DNA of 10,642 nucleotides from Candidatus Hydrogenedentota bacterium (GCA_003557825.1 PWNM01000008.1:1-10642); one strand, 5' to 3'; shown: positions 1-8,137, counted from the first letter of the stretch. The notes: a model not told the origin generated them from the sequence alone. Numbers and translations are program-made.

Positions 1-2610
1 TGGGCCGGATTGGGCGTCTTGCTTTGGGATGGCGAAGAACTATTGTTCAACACGTATACAAACGGCCAATTGACAGAGGAAAATCCGGTAGAAGGGGCAT
101 GGACGTCGGACGGGACTGTTCTGGTTGTTCGGCTTCCTCTCGATTGGTTTCCCGACGCGCAACAGCACGGCCTACGGGTGGGTCTTGGCATGGGCGGACA
201 ACACACGGCAGCCGCCGGACGGCCCGTACATTTTGATTTTGCCCCATTCGGAGTGGCGGTTGACGGCCCGAATGCAGATAACGAGTTCCGGGTACGCATC
301 GCCGCCGGGTCCGAAGGTGCGACGATTCAAAGTACCGCCCTTGGGATAGGCAATGGAATGACGATGGAACCCCATGATGTGGTCCACATGGCCCTGTCGG
401 CCACTCAGGGCCCCATTGGTCCCGAGCAAACACTTGCTTTCGGGGCGGATGAGGCCGAGGATTTTGTGCTCCACCTGTTCGAATACGACCCCCTGGAACG
501 GACCTTGGTGTTGGCCGAAGGGTTATTAGACAGGCTTGAGGCCAAGGGGCTGGAGGTTCACGGGAAACGACGGCAGTTTGCCGAGCATCGCGAACAGCAG
601 CGGATGCTTCGTACCGCGCCGGTACCAGAAATCCGCCGCGCCTTTTTCGACGCCCGCATGGACATGCGTACGCTGTATATGCGCGACCCGGATCTGGCGC
701 CCCTCGACCATATACTCTTCGCCAAACGCCACCCATTTCATCCGTCCCATAATTACAGTGTCTTACTCGATTCGCTCTGGCAGCCGGGGGGTGGCGTGTA
801 CCTACTGGAAATCCCCCGAAACCAAGATCGGCTGGTTCCCGAGGAGGCAGTTATCCAACGACTCTACGACGCCGAAGAGGGTATCGTGCGGAATCCCATG
901 GCATCCTTTGATCGCGACGCCATCTATTTTGCCCATCGCGCTACCTACGATGACAACTACATCATCTATCGGATGAATCCCGATGGTTCGGATGTCACGG
1001 CCCTGACCGATGGCGAGTTCCACGATTACTGGCCCTGTCCCCTACCCGATGGAAGCCTGACGTTTATCAGTACGCGGTGCCGGATTCGCTTCTTATGCTG
1101 GCGTCCACAGGCGGCAGTGTTGTACCGGATGGACGGCGACGGCAGCAATATACAACGCCTTTCCTACGCCAATCTGACGGAATGGGCTCCGTCGGTCATG
1201 AATGACGGACGTATTATCTGGACCCGCTCGGAATATCAAGATAAAGGGGCTGATTACAGCCACACTGTATGGTCCATTCGACCCGACGGCACTCATCCGG
1301 AGTTGGTCTTCGGCAACACCATTCTCCAGCCGAACGGCTATGCCAATGCCCGCGAGGTACCGGGAACCATGGAGATGGCCAGTACGCTGATCTCGCATTT
1401 CGGCGACTTGAACGGACCGATTGCGCTGATCGATTTGGCCAAGGGACGATTTAACCCCGATGCCATCACGAGCATCACCCCCGAGGTGCCGTGGCCGGGT
1501 GCGCCGCAGCGGGAGGAAACCTTTCGTGATCCGGTACCCATATCGAGCGATCACATTCTGTGCTCCCATGCGCCCCGCGAGACCTTTTTCCTGTACATCA
1601 TCGATCGATACGGACACCGGGAAGTACTACATGCGGACCCGGCGATTTCGGCCATGGTGCCCACGCCGTTTCAGGTTCAACCGGCGCCGCCTATCATTCC
1701 CGACTATCAACCGGTTTCAGACGATGATATGGGCGAGTTTATCTTGAGTGATGTTTACGAAGGCATCAAGGAGTTCGTTTCGCGAGGCGACGTGAAACAC
1801 ATCGCGGTCTCCGTCGAGGCGGCCCACGACGTCGAGCAACTGTCCTGCGGTTCCTATCGCGACGATTACGAAAACTTCATGGATTGGTATGCGTCGCCTG
1901 TGGACATTGTCAACGGCCCCTACGGGTGGCCTTCGTATGTTGTCAAGGAGTCCCTTGGCACAGTCCCTGTCGAGCCGGACGGTTCCGCCCGGTTCCGCGC
2001 TCCTGCCGGTAGGGTCTTGTATTTTCATGTTCTGGACGAAGACTACAACGAACTGCAACGCATGCGCAGCGTGGTCCAACTGCAACCGGGTGAACAACGC
2101 AGTTGCGTCGGGTGCCACGAAGATCGAAAAGATGCTCCGGGGATACATCCGCTGGGCATGATGGGCACGCCAGCCCGCGAACTGGAACCGCCGCCCTGGG
2201 GTGCGGGGCCCTTCTCCTATGAACGGATCGTACAGCCCGTATTGGATCGCCACTGCATCTCGTGTCACGATGGAACTCGGAAAGATAGGCTCGATCTACG
2301 AGGAACCCTGGACGAACATCGCGTTCCCGCTTCGTACCGAACCCTTATTACCCAGGGCCTGGTCCATCACGCCGATTGGCATTGGAATGCCGGGGGCAAC
2401 GAAAAGGCCGATCCCCTGAGTCTGGGTACGGTTCGAAGTCGCCTATGGGACGTCCTCAACGCAGGACATCATGATGTATCCCTCACAACGGAGGAAATGC
2501 GGCGCATCAAGACATGGATCGACCTCAATTGCCCGCTATGGGACGACTACCGAGATCGTAATACCCGTCCCCTTCCCGACGCGGAACAGGCGAAAGCGAC
2601 GCAGGATTAA
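1..2610 (+). CDS. Partial di-haem beta-propeller cytochrome, hydrazine-synthase-alpha-like (5' end outside window)
   Basis: The reading frame is open at the first base, so the start and any signal peptide lie upstream; residues are counted here from the first codon in the window. Residues about 1-175 look like a beta-rich sandwich domain. A helical linker follows, then a TolB/WD40-like propeller at about 225-500, with repeats such as IIYRMNPDGSDV and VLYRMDGDGSN. Next is a segment typical of the HZS-alpha family (about 647-707) ending in CVGCH (C702-H706). A second haem site, CISCH (C752-H756), sits in a PSCyt1-like context, and the C-terminus carries MRRIKTWIDLNCP. Such proteins are exported, bind haem c covalently and are common in planctomycete-type genomes that do no anammox. 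In real hydrazine synthase alpha, as I recall, a tyrosine four residues after the first CXXCH histidine binds the haem iron; here that residue is lysine. Electron transfer or an unknown redox reaction is more likely than hydrazine synthesis. The family call is fairly secure; the substrate is unknown. Confidence 0.85.
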   Translation, partial: WAGLGVLLWDGEELLFNTYTNGQLTEENPVEGAWTSDGTVLVVRLPLDWFPDAQQHGLRVGLGMGGQHTAAAGRPVHFDFAPFGVAVDGPNADNEFRVRIAAGSEGATIQSTALGIGNGMTMEPHDVVHMALSATQGPIGPEQTLAFGADEAEDFVLHLFEYDPLERTLVLAEGLLDRLEAKGLEVHGKRRQFAEHREQQRMLRTAPVPEIRRAFFDARMDMRTLYMRDPDLAPLDHILFAKRHPFHPSHNYSVLLDSLWQPGGGVYLLEIPRNQDRLVPEEAVIQRLYDAEEGIVRNPMASFDRDAIYFAHRATYDDNYIIYRMNPDGSDVTALTDGEFHDYWPCPLPDGSLTFISTRCRIRFLCWRPQAAVLYRMDGDGSNIQRLSYANLTEWAPSVMNDGRIIWTRSEYQDKGADYSHTVWSIRPDGTHPELVFGNTILQPNGYANAREVPGTMEMASTLISHFGDLNGPIALIDLAKGRFNPDAITSITPEVPWPGAPQREETFRDPVPISSDHILCSHAPRETFFLYIIDRYGHREVLHADPAISAMVPTPFQVQPAPPIIPDYQPVSDDDMGEFILSDVYEGIKEFVSRGDVKHIAVSVEAAHDVEQLSCGSYRDDYENFMDWYASPVDIVNGPYGWPSYVVKESLGTVPVEPDGSARFRAPAGRVLYFHVLDEDYNELQRMRSVVQLQPGEQRSCVGCHEDRKDAPGIHPLGMMGTPARELEPPPWGAGPFSYERIVQPVLDRHCISCHDGTRKDRLDLRGTLDEHRVPASYRTLITQGLVHHADWHWNAGGNEKADPLSLGTVRSRLWDVLNAGHHDVSLTTEEMRRIKTWIDLNCPLWDDYRDRNTRPLPDAEQAKATQD

Positions 2611-2628
2611 TCGGCTCCGTTGTAGCGG

Positions 2629-2656
2629 TCAAGGAATCACCCTTTCCTGCCGATAA
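2629..2656 (+). promoter_or_regulatory. Candidate sigma-28 (FliA) promoter for flgN-flgL
   Basis: GCCGATAA at 2649-2656 equals the E. coli FliA -10 consensus base for base. TCAAGGAA at 2629-2636 keeps T, AA and G of the TAAAGTTT -35 element, with a 12-nt spacer (the usual is 11). It lies in the 68-nt gap before flgN, so transcription would start near 2664, just ahead of the AAAGGAG ribosome site at 2667-2673. Late flagellar genes such as flgMN and flgKL are standard FliA targets, so position and function agree. The -35 match is only moderate. Confidence 0.65.
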
Positions 2657-2678
2657 ATGCAGTGGGAAAGGAGCTGCA

Positions 2679-3176
2679 ATGACGGCGCAATTAGATGAAT
2701 TCTGTGTGGTCCTTGAAGAAGAGCTTCACCGCCAAACGGCGGTGCGGGAGGCGCTCGAATCGCAGTATGCGGCCCTGGCCGATCGCGACATCGAGAGACT
2801 CGAGGCGGCTACGGCGCGGTTGCGCATATTGAGTCGCGAGGCGCTCGCGGCCCAGACCCGTCGCATGGCTCTACTCGACCACGTGGTTAAGACCTTCGGA
2901 CTGCCGGAGCGGAACCTGTCTCACATCGTGGCCGCCGTCGATGAACCTTGGAAAAGCCGCGTCGCTACGCTCCAATCCAGGCTTAAATCCGTACTTCAGG
3001 CCGTGGAGCCGTTGGTGCAACGGAACACAGTCATGATGCAGCAGTCGGCGCGAATCACCGAGCGGGCGCTTGCGTCGATCCATGATGAGCCTTCCGGGGC
3101 TTTCGACTACGCCTACCTTCCGTCGCGACGAACCGCCTCCGTACGTCAACCGGCGTTTATCGACCAAAGGGGATAA
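2679..3176 (+). CDS. flgN: FlgN-like flagellar export chaperone
   Basis: This 165-residue protein is cytoplasmic, with no signal peptide. It is almost wholly helical with heptad-like leucine spacing (residues about 1-125), followed by a loose, basic C-terminal tail of about 35 residues. That is the size and build of FlgN, which holds the hook-filament junction proteins FlgK and FlgL unfolded and delivers them to the flagellar type III export gate. FlgN proteins diverge strongly, so the call rests on length, helicity and the position 6 nt before flgL. The ATG at 2679 is chosen because AAAGGAG (2667-2673) lies 5 nt upstream. It appears to be the first gene of a two-gene operon behind a candidate sigma-28 promoter. 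flgK, normally the next gene and a main client, is not here. Confidence 0.8.
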   Translation: MTAQLDEFCVVLEEELHRQTAVREALESQYAALADRDIERLEAATARLRILSREALAAQTRRMALLDHVVKTFGLPERNLSHIVAAVDEPWKSRVATLQSRLKSVLQAVEPLVQRNTVMMQQSARITERALASIHDEPSGAFDYAYLPSRRTASVRQPAFIDQRG

Positions 3177-3182
3177 CCACCG

Positions 3183-4097
3183 ATGAGCATGATGCGCATA
3201 ACACAACGCCTGATGACCGACCGGGTCATGCTTAACCTGAACAGGCACACCCGAAACCTGCTCGATGTTCAGGAGAAACTATCCACCGGCCGGCGAATCA
3301 ACTCCCCTTCCGATGACCCCATCGGCGTACGGCGCGCGATTAACACCCGGACGATCATTCAAAAAAGCGAGCAGTACAGCGCCAATATCAAAATGATGAA
3401 GCCGCAGATGTCCGAGACGACATCGCAGATCCAGACGATCCTGGACAACGTGGGGCGCGCCTATGAGCTCACCTTGCAAGCGGCAAACAGCGTCTACTCC
3501 CAAACGGAGCAGGACAATCTCGCGGAGGAGATCAACCAGGTTCTGGAATCGGTTCTCGAACGGGCGAATCACCGCACCAATGATCGCTATATCTTTGCGG
3601 GAACCAAAACCCGAACCGAACCGTTCGAAGCCATTCGCAATGCCAACGGCGAAATCGAGCAGGTGGTCTATCGGGGCAACTCGGAGTACATCAATCTCGC
3701 CGTATCGGACACCTCGAAGGTCGCCATTAACGAACCGGGTGATCGAATCCTCCAAAGCGCCGAGGCCGACGTGTTCCAGACTTTAATCGATATTCGCGAC
3801 AACATGCGGGCCATGGATGTTGATGAACTCCAAGAACGCCTGGGCGAAATCGAAACCATCCAAGAGCAAATGCTTCGTGGTCTTGCCCGAGTGGGGGCCG
3901 CCCAGAATCGCATCTTCCGAAGCGAGGATGACACAGAAGATTATATCCTGGCGAATCAGATCCTACTTTCCGATACCCTGGATGCCGACTTCGCCGAGAC
4001 CATCATTGACCTGAATGTGAGGCAGAATGCTTATCAGGCCGCGTTAAACGCCGCAGGACGGACGCTTCAACCCAGCTTGCTGGACTTTGTCCGGTAG
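3183..4097 (+). CDS. flgL: Flagellar hook-associated protein 3 (hook-filament junction)
   Basis: The 304-residue product has the flagellin-like build of FlgL. A conserved N-terminal D0/D1 helix starts with MRITQRLM (from residue 4) and continues with LSTGRRINSPSDDPIG, the signature shared by flagellins and FlgL. The middle carries DRYIFAGTKT (about 137-146). The C-terminal D0 helix ends in LNAAGRTLQPSLLDFVR. FlgL is exported through the flagellar type III apparatus and forms the ring between FlgK and the filament; E. coli FlgL has 317 residues, so this one is full length. The ATG at 3183 is supported by AAAGGGG at 3166-3172, inside the last codons of flgN; the ATG two codons on, before RITQ, is possible. 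It ends 18 nt from the stop of the convergent beta-helix gene, and I see no clear terminator between them. Confidence 0.95.
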   Translation: MSMMRITQRLMTDRVMLNLNRHTRNLLDVQEKLSTGRRINSPSDDPIGVRRAINTRTIIQKSEQYSANIKMMKPQMSETTSQIQTILDNVGRAYELTLQAANSVYSQTEQDNLAEEINQVLESVLERANHRTNDRYIFAGTKTRTEPFEAIRNANGEIEQVVYRGNSEYINLAVSDTSKVAINEPGDRILQSAEADVFQTLIDIRDNMRAMDVDELQERLGEIETIQEQMLRGLARVGAAQNRIFRSEDDTEDYILANQILLSDTLDADFAETIIDLNVRQNAYQAALNAAGRTLQPSLLDFVR

Positions 4098-4115
4098 TCA
4101 CATCAACCGATTGTC

Positions 4116-6416
4116 CTATTCTTCAATGGGGCCGTCGCCGACGTAGACCCTGATTGTGGTATCCGGATCGACCTGCAGAAGAACCGTCGAGGGGGTATCG
4201 CTCCATGTATTGCCAACGGCATACAGCCCTTCCCCATGGCTTGCCCGAATCACTCCGCCATAGGAGTCGCAGCTGATCCATGGCGAGACGCCCTCGATGC
4301 GATTGTTCCGAAACACGACATCGGCAAAGGATCCGATACGAAACGCGGGACCGGGCGCCCCTTTGACCGTATTGCCCTCGAACAACACATTCCGAAACAC
4401 CGGGTACGATGTTGGTCCGGAAGGCAAATAGACACCCATATGTACCGCGGCTCCCTCGCTCGGTCCGTAGGCATTGGGATTGATGACCGTATTATTCCGA
4501 ATCACCAGGTTCTCAACGGTGTATCCCTCGCCCCAGCGGGATTCCCATCCGGTCTCGATTCGCATGGCCTCGTGGCGGTTGTTCTCGAAGACGTTGTTCT
4601 CAACAAGGCCATGACTCGCATGAATCAGTACGCCCCGGGTCCAGTTATCGAAGAAACGGCTGTTGCGGATGACGAAATGACTTGAATCATAACGGCGGTT
4701 GAACAGGATGGCATCGTGGGGCAAATCCTGTGGCACCGGATCCTCAAACCGCATCAGCGCCTCTTCCCTGTCGCGGTCATATTCCACCGCTGTCAGCACA
4801 GACTGGAAGCCTGTCGGTGAAAGGTCGCCGTTACGGAATTCGATGAGATCCCCTTCTTCGTACTCGTTTCGCCACCAGACAATGTTCTCGGCGATTACCG
4901 TATGGGTATCAACAATCCGCACCCCAAGGGAGTTGTTGTCATGGATGTTGATCCCATCATCGCCGCAACCTCCGAACTCCGCACCGTCAATGATGCTGTA
5001 CCCCTTGGAACGGGCGACATGGTAGCCGTCCGTGGTGCATGTTATGGGCCGAAGTTCCCCTTCGGGATGGGCAATGCGACAGTCGATAAGCCGCCAATAC
5101 TGTTGGTCGCCGTTAACATAAAACCCCATACCCGGGAATGAATGTATCGTAATGTCGCGCAGGGTCAGATGAACGTTGTCGCGCATATCTATTACAAAAC
5201 GATTGTAGGTGTAGTTGCGAACCAGATAGGTTTCGCCGGCGCGAATGGTCTGGGGGGACTCGGGCACTACGTGGAATGCGCCGGGACCTGTTTTCCCAAT
5301 GGATTCCACCTCGAATGCGCCAATTTGGGGCCCGGCCTGATAAATACCGGTGTCCGGATCAATATTGGCCATGCCGTTCCACCAAATATCCTCCGGATCA
5401 AGTTCGGGCTCGTCGTGGAATTCAATATCAAACCAGCTGCCGTCGGATGCGGCGTCCGTCACATAGCCATAATAGGCCAGCGCGTGCACGTCCCAGTCCC
5501 AGTCCACTCGAAAATCGCGGAGTTCAGCACGGTGAAGCCGTTGTACATCGAAGGCCATGGGGCGCTCGGCAGTTCCATAGACAAACAAGGAACCGCAGCC
5601 ATCGAACAGGAGGTCCTCGAAGTCATGGATGACAACCGAGCCTCTGGCGGGAAAATCATAGGTACCGGGAGGTACCCGTACAATGGCGCCTCCAGACTTG
5701 GGAGCCGCATCGAACGCCGCTTGGAAGGCCTCGAAATTCCGTTCGGGGGCATCCGACGGCAGACCACCCTCTTCACGAGATATCGCACCGAAGTCGGAAA
5801 CACAAAACACGGGCGCATCGACAACATGCGGGGTATCTACGGTAAACGGCTCCGGACCACGGATTTCGGGCAAGGAATCGGGCGGTGAATCAACCAGCTC
5901 ATTATCGGTCCAACTCTTCCAGCCGCTCCCCTCTTCGATGGTGATAGAGTCGATAACGACCGTACCACTGAAATGAACCCCAAGATGGATGCGGAAATCA
6001 TCTGCCTGGGGCAGGCTAATCGGAAACGAGACTTCATCAGGCGAGTTCGGCTCCCCACGCCATTGAATCCACCGGTCCACGCCGTACCCGAGCGCATCGG
6101 ACCGCACGAACAGGTAGAAACCGCTCTTGGAATCGGGCAAGGCCTTGGGTTCAAAGGAAACGATAATTCGATAAGCCTTGCCTCCCTCAAACAATCCTTC
6201 GGGCGATACCGCCCCGGAATGCCATGGCCACGTCTGCCCTTCGTCTGGCACATGAATGCGCAGTCCTTTGTTACCGTCCGGACGTTCCACCAGCTCCGCG
6301 TGCTGCGTCCACCACTCATCAACAATGGTCTCTGCGTTGAACCGAAGGCAGGAAAGATCGGAATCATTCTGGCCGGTAAGGGCCTGGGCCAACAGCGTGA
6401 GGGCCAAAATCATCAT
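4116..6416 (-). CDS. Secreted right-handed beta-helix protein, probable inverting glycosidase (GH110/GH28-like site)
   Basis: The protein has 766 residues. A short signal peptide (MMILALTLLAQALTG) with no basic residue is followed by a beta-sandwich domain at about 25-166 that closely resembles the one in the neighbouring glycosidase. The pectate-lyase-3-type opening FGAISREEGG comes next (about 210), with GGAIVRVPPGTYDF soon after. The rest is a long parallel beta-helix with stacked asparagines, for example VIRNNTVINPN. TTDGYHV (D463) and GCGDDGINIH (D486, D487) lie one helix coil apart, 23 residues. Polygalacturonases (GH28) have an NTD...GDD pair and, as I recall, GH110 alpha-galactosidases have a similar aspartate trio, so glycan hydrolysis by inversion is likely. 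The substrate cannot be read from the sequence. Start: GGAGGAGG lies 8 nt before the ATG at 6416. The gene is 36 nt behind the GH-A gene and probably shares its mRNA. A lyase remains possible. Confidence 0.8.
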   Translation of the reverse strand: MMILALTLLAQALTGQNDSDLSCLRFNAETIVDEWWTQHAELVERPDGNKGLRIHVPDEGQTWPWHSGAVSPEGLFEGGKAYRIIVSFEPKALPDSKSGFYLFVRSDALGYGVDRWIQWRGEPNSPDEVSFPISLPQADDFRIHLGVHFSGTVVIDSITIEEGSGWKSWTDNELVDSPPDSLPEIRGPEPFTVDTPHVVDAPVFCVSDFGAISREEGGLPSDAPERNFEAFQAAFDAAPKSGGAIVRVPPGTYDFPARGSVVIHDFEDLLFDGCGSLFVYGTAERPMAFDVQRLHRAELRDFRVDWDWDVHALAYYGYVTDAASDGSWFDIEFHDEPELDPEDIWWNGMANIDPDTGIYQAGPQIGAFEVESIGKTGPGAFHVVPESPQTIRAGETYLVRNYTYNRFVIDMRDNVHLTLRDITIHSFPGMGFYVNGDQQYWRLIDCRIAHPEGELRPITCTTDGYHVARSKGYSIIDGAEFGGCGDDGINIHDNNSLGVRIVDTHTVIAENIVWWRNEYEEGDLIEFRNGDLSPTGFQSVLTAVEYDRDREEALMRFEDPVPQDLPHDAILFNRRYDSSHFVIRNSRFFDNWTRGVLIHASHGLVENNVFENNRHEAMRIETGWESRWGEGYTVENLVIRNNTVINPNAYGPSEGAAVHMGVYLPSGPTSYPVFRNVLFEGNTVKGAPGPAFRIGSFADVVFRNNRIEGVSPWISCDSYGGVIRASHGEGLYAVGNTWSDTPSTVLLQVDPDTTIRVYVGDGPIEE

Positions 6417-6443
6417 GAACGCGCCTCCTCCATGTAGGGGAAT

Positions 6444-6453
6444 ACCTATAGGT
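6444..6453. repeat. 10-bp perfect palindrome ACCTATAGGT at gene junction
   Basis: ACCTATAGGT reads the same on both strands. It lies in the 36-nt gap between the two enzyme genes and overlaps the first plus-strand base of the glycosidase stop codon. It is too short for a terminator and has no T-run. Its core CCTATA also occurs in front of the pseudopilin and araC genes. A protein-binding or mRNA-processing role is speculative. Confidence 0.35.
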
Positions 6454-8021
6454 TATTCTGGGTCCCGCTCCCACAGCTCCGGATTCATGACCCGATGGGA
6501 CCGTTTGGGCATTGCCTTCAGACGTTCGTAGGCCAGGCGGGGTGTGAAATCGTGGTTCACAATGCCGAAGTTCTCCTCGTTATAATCGGGGTCTTCCCCC
6601 GTGCACCAGAAGTTGTACCAGAAGACACGATCGATCATGGGGTGCCGTAGGGCGACGTCATACACCTCTTCGAGAAAAGCTGCCTGATCGGCTTCCGTAC
6701 GCTGGTTGACGGTAGCCAACCCCACCTCATTTATCCACATCCGCTTGTGTCCGTCTCCATTCCGGTCCATGATGCTCCAGGCCGTATTGATTCGGTCGGT
6801 AACTTCGACGCCGTCGTACCCATAGGTGTGAATGGCCAGTATATCGAACCAGGGCGCCGCTCCCGCATCGTACAACCGCTGCAAAGGCTCGGGCTCGTAG
6901 TCCGCGCTCGCCCACCCATGGACACCGTCGGTAGCCAATCCGCCTATGACGATCTGGGCATCGGGATCGACCGAACGGATTACTTCTGCCGTCGCCCGCA
7001 ACAACGGAACGAAATCCTCGAGGGGCGATTCCCAGAACTCCCAATCCTGTTCGTTCCAGACCTCCCATAGGTTCACCCGGTCGTGATAACGTTCAACGAC
7101 CATTCGGACATGGGCCCGCCAATCGTCCATATCGGTCGGGGGAAAGGCCCAAAACCGTTCGTGCTCCGGTTCCGGCGACGCCCAGCGGGGGATACCAAGC
7201 AAAGTCACATAATATTTCAGGCCATGCTTATCCGCCTCGTCCATGGCGAGATCGAAGCGCCGGAAATAGTCCTCATCAATGTCGCCTTGGTCTGCCTCTA
7301 GGAAGCTCCAACCGATGACATAACGTAACCATTGAATCCCTGCTTCGGCGTTCATCCGCACGGCGCGCCGGATATCATCGTCGTCTTGATAGAGCCAGGG
7401 CAAGCCAAAATTGACGCACATGCCGTAAGGCTCATAATCATCTTCCTCGGCAACTACGATCTCGGACTCAGGAAGTTTATCCCGCGACCACCCCTCGACC
7501 CGGTCGATACGAAGCTCATCGATGGCAATTCGCCCTCGATTGCGAATGCCCAACATCAAAACGGTGTCATCATACGGACCCAGAGCAACCCGTTTTTGCT
7601 GAACCCGCTGTTCCTCGCCTGGATCCTCCCGAAAGGCGACATAGGAACGCCAGGCCCAAGGGTAACGTTCGAGTTCCTGTTGCGATTCGAAAGTAAAGTA
7701 GAAGGAATCATCGTCGTTATCGCCCCGATCGAGTATGCGATAACGCAGGGTCAGAAAATACCGCCCCTTGGGTTCGAAGAGTCCCGGCGGGGTACGGAAA
7801 AACACATTCCATTCCCCGTCGTGCTCCATCGTGTCGGCGATAATGGCGGGCGCGCCGTCATCGGACGCAGCGATCTGGGCAAAGGACAGCAGCTCCCCTT
7901 CCGTTTCCGTGCCGCCCTGGTAATGAAATACGGTATCCTGCAAGGGCAACGGTCGTGGCTCCACGTCCATCGGCGCACCGGTACAAACCGTAGCGATAAG
8001 CAATCCTAACGGGATCAGCAT
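6453..8021 (-). CDS. Secreted clan GH-A glycoside hydrolase (TIM barrel, GH39/GH5-like)
   Basis: The protein has 522 residues from the ATG at 8021. That start is chosen because GGGAGGAG lies just upstream and the first 15 residues (MLIPLGLLIATVCTG) form a signal peptide. An in-frame TTG at 8084 would add 21 residues but has no ribosome site. Residues about 30-178 are a beta-sandwich domain, related to that of the beta-helix protein, of carbohydrate-binding-module type. The barrel covers about 200-505. NLWEVWNEQDW holds the probable acid/base E324 (WNE, end of strand 4), and MWINEVGLAT holds the probable nucleophile E432 (strand 7). Their spacing of 108 residues and the NE context are standard for retaining clan GH-A enzymes. 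The nearest family seems to be GH39 or a GH5-like group, but the sugar specificity is unknown. It is the first of two enzyme genes in the probable operon, 116 nt after the pseudopilin. Confidence 0.85.
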   Translation of the reverse strand: MLIPLGLLIATVCTGAPMDVEPRPLPLQDTVFHYQGGTETEGELLSFAQIAASDDGAPAIIADTMEHDGEWNVFFRTPPGLFEPKGRYFLTLRYRILDRGDNDDDSFYFTFESQQELERYPWAWRSYVAFREDPGEEQRVQQKRVALGPYDDTVLMLGIRNRGRIAIDELRIDRVEGWSRDKLPESEIVVAEEDDYEPYGMCVNFGLPWLYQDDDDIRRAVRMNAEAGIQWLRYVIGWSFLEADQGDIDEDYFRRFDLAMDEADKHGLKYYVTLLGIPRWASPEPEHERFWAFPPTDMDDWRAHVRMVVERYHDRVNLWEVWNEQDWEFWESPLEDFVPLLRATAEVIRSVDPDAQIVIGGLATDGVHGWASADYEPEPLQRLYDAGAAPWFDILAIHTYGYDGVEVTDRINTAWSIMDRNGDGHKRMWINEVGLATVNQRTEADQAAFLEEVYDVALRHPMIDRVFWYNFWCTGEDPDYNEENFGIVNHDFTPRLAYERLKAMPKRSHRVMNPELWERDPE

Positions 8022-8105
8022 GTTTCTCCTCCCACTCCAGGTTACGTTCACATAATGACGGGGACCCACCCGATCCATTTTCAATGATGGATGGATCCCC
8101 GGGAA

Positions 8106-8130
8106 CCGGCTTGTGCAAATTTACAGCCGG
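8106..8130 (-). repeat. Small hairpin between pseudopilin and glycosidase genes
   Basis: CCGGCT (8106-8111) and AGCCGG (8125-8130) form a 6-bp stem. A further GT/AC pair is possible after one bulged base, around an AT-rich loop. It sits 8 nt past the pseudopilin stop. No T-run follows on the minus strand, so it looks like an mRNA-stabilising or attenuating hairpin more than a strong terminator. That would let the pseudopilin and glycosidase share a message at different levels. Confidence 0.35.
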
Positions 8131-8137
8131 CTATCGT

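Noticed and set aside
2610..2654. ATCGGC / GCCGAT repeat around the gap before flgN as a terminator
   Set aside because: The arms are only 6 bp, 38 nt apart, with no T-run. The right arm is better explained as part of the sigma-28 -10 box.
4092..4111. CGGT / ACCG pair between flgL and the convergent beta-helix gene as a bidirectional terminator
   Set aside because: The stem is only 4 bp and no T-run exists on either side.
5142..5888. 248-codon open frame on the plus strand opposite the beta-helix gene
   Set aside because: It lies wholly inside the beta-helix coding region, has no Shine-Dalgarno sequence or domain, and its composition mirrors the true frame on the other strand.
8022..8084. 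Longer start (TTG at 8084) for the GH-A glycosidase
   Set aside because: It would place 21 extra residues before the signal peptide and has no ribosome site, whereas GGGAGGAG lies directly before the ATG at 8021.
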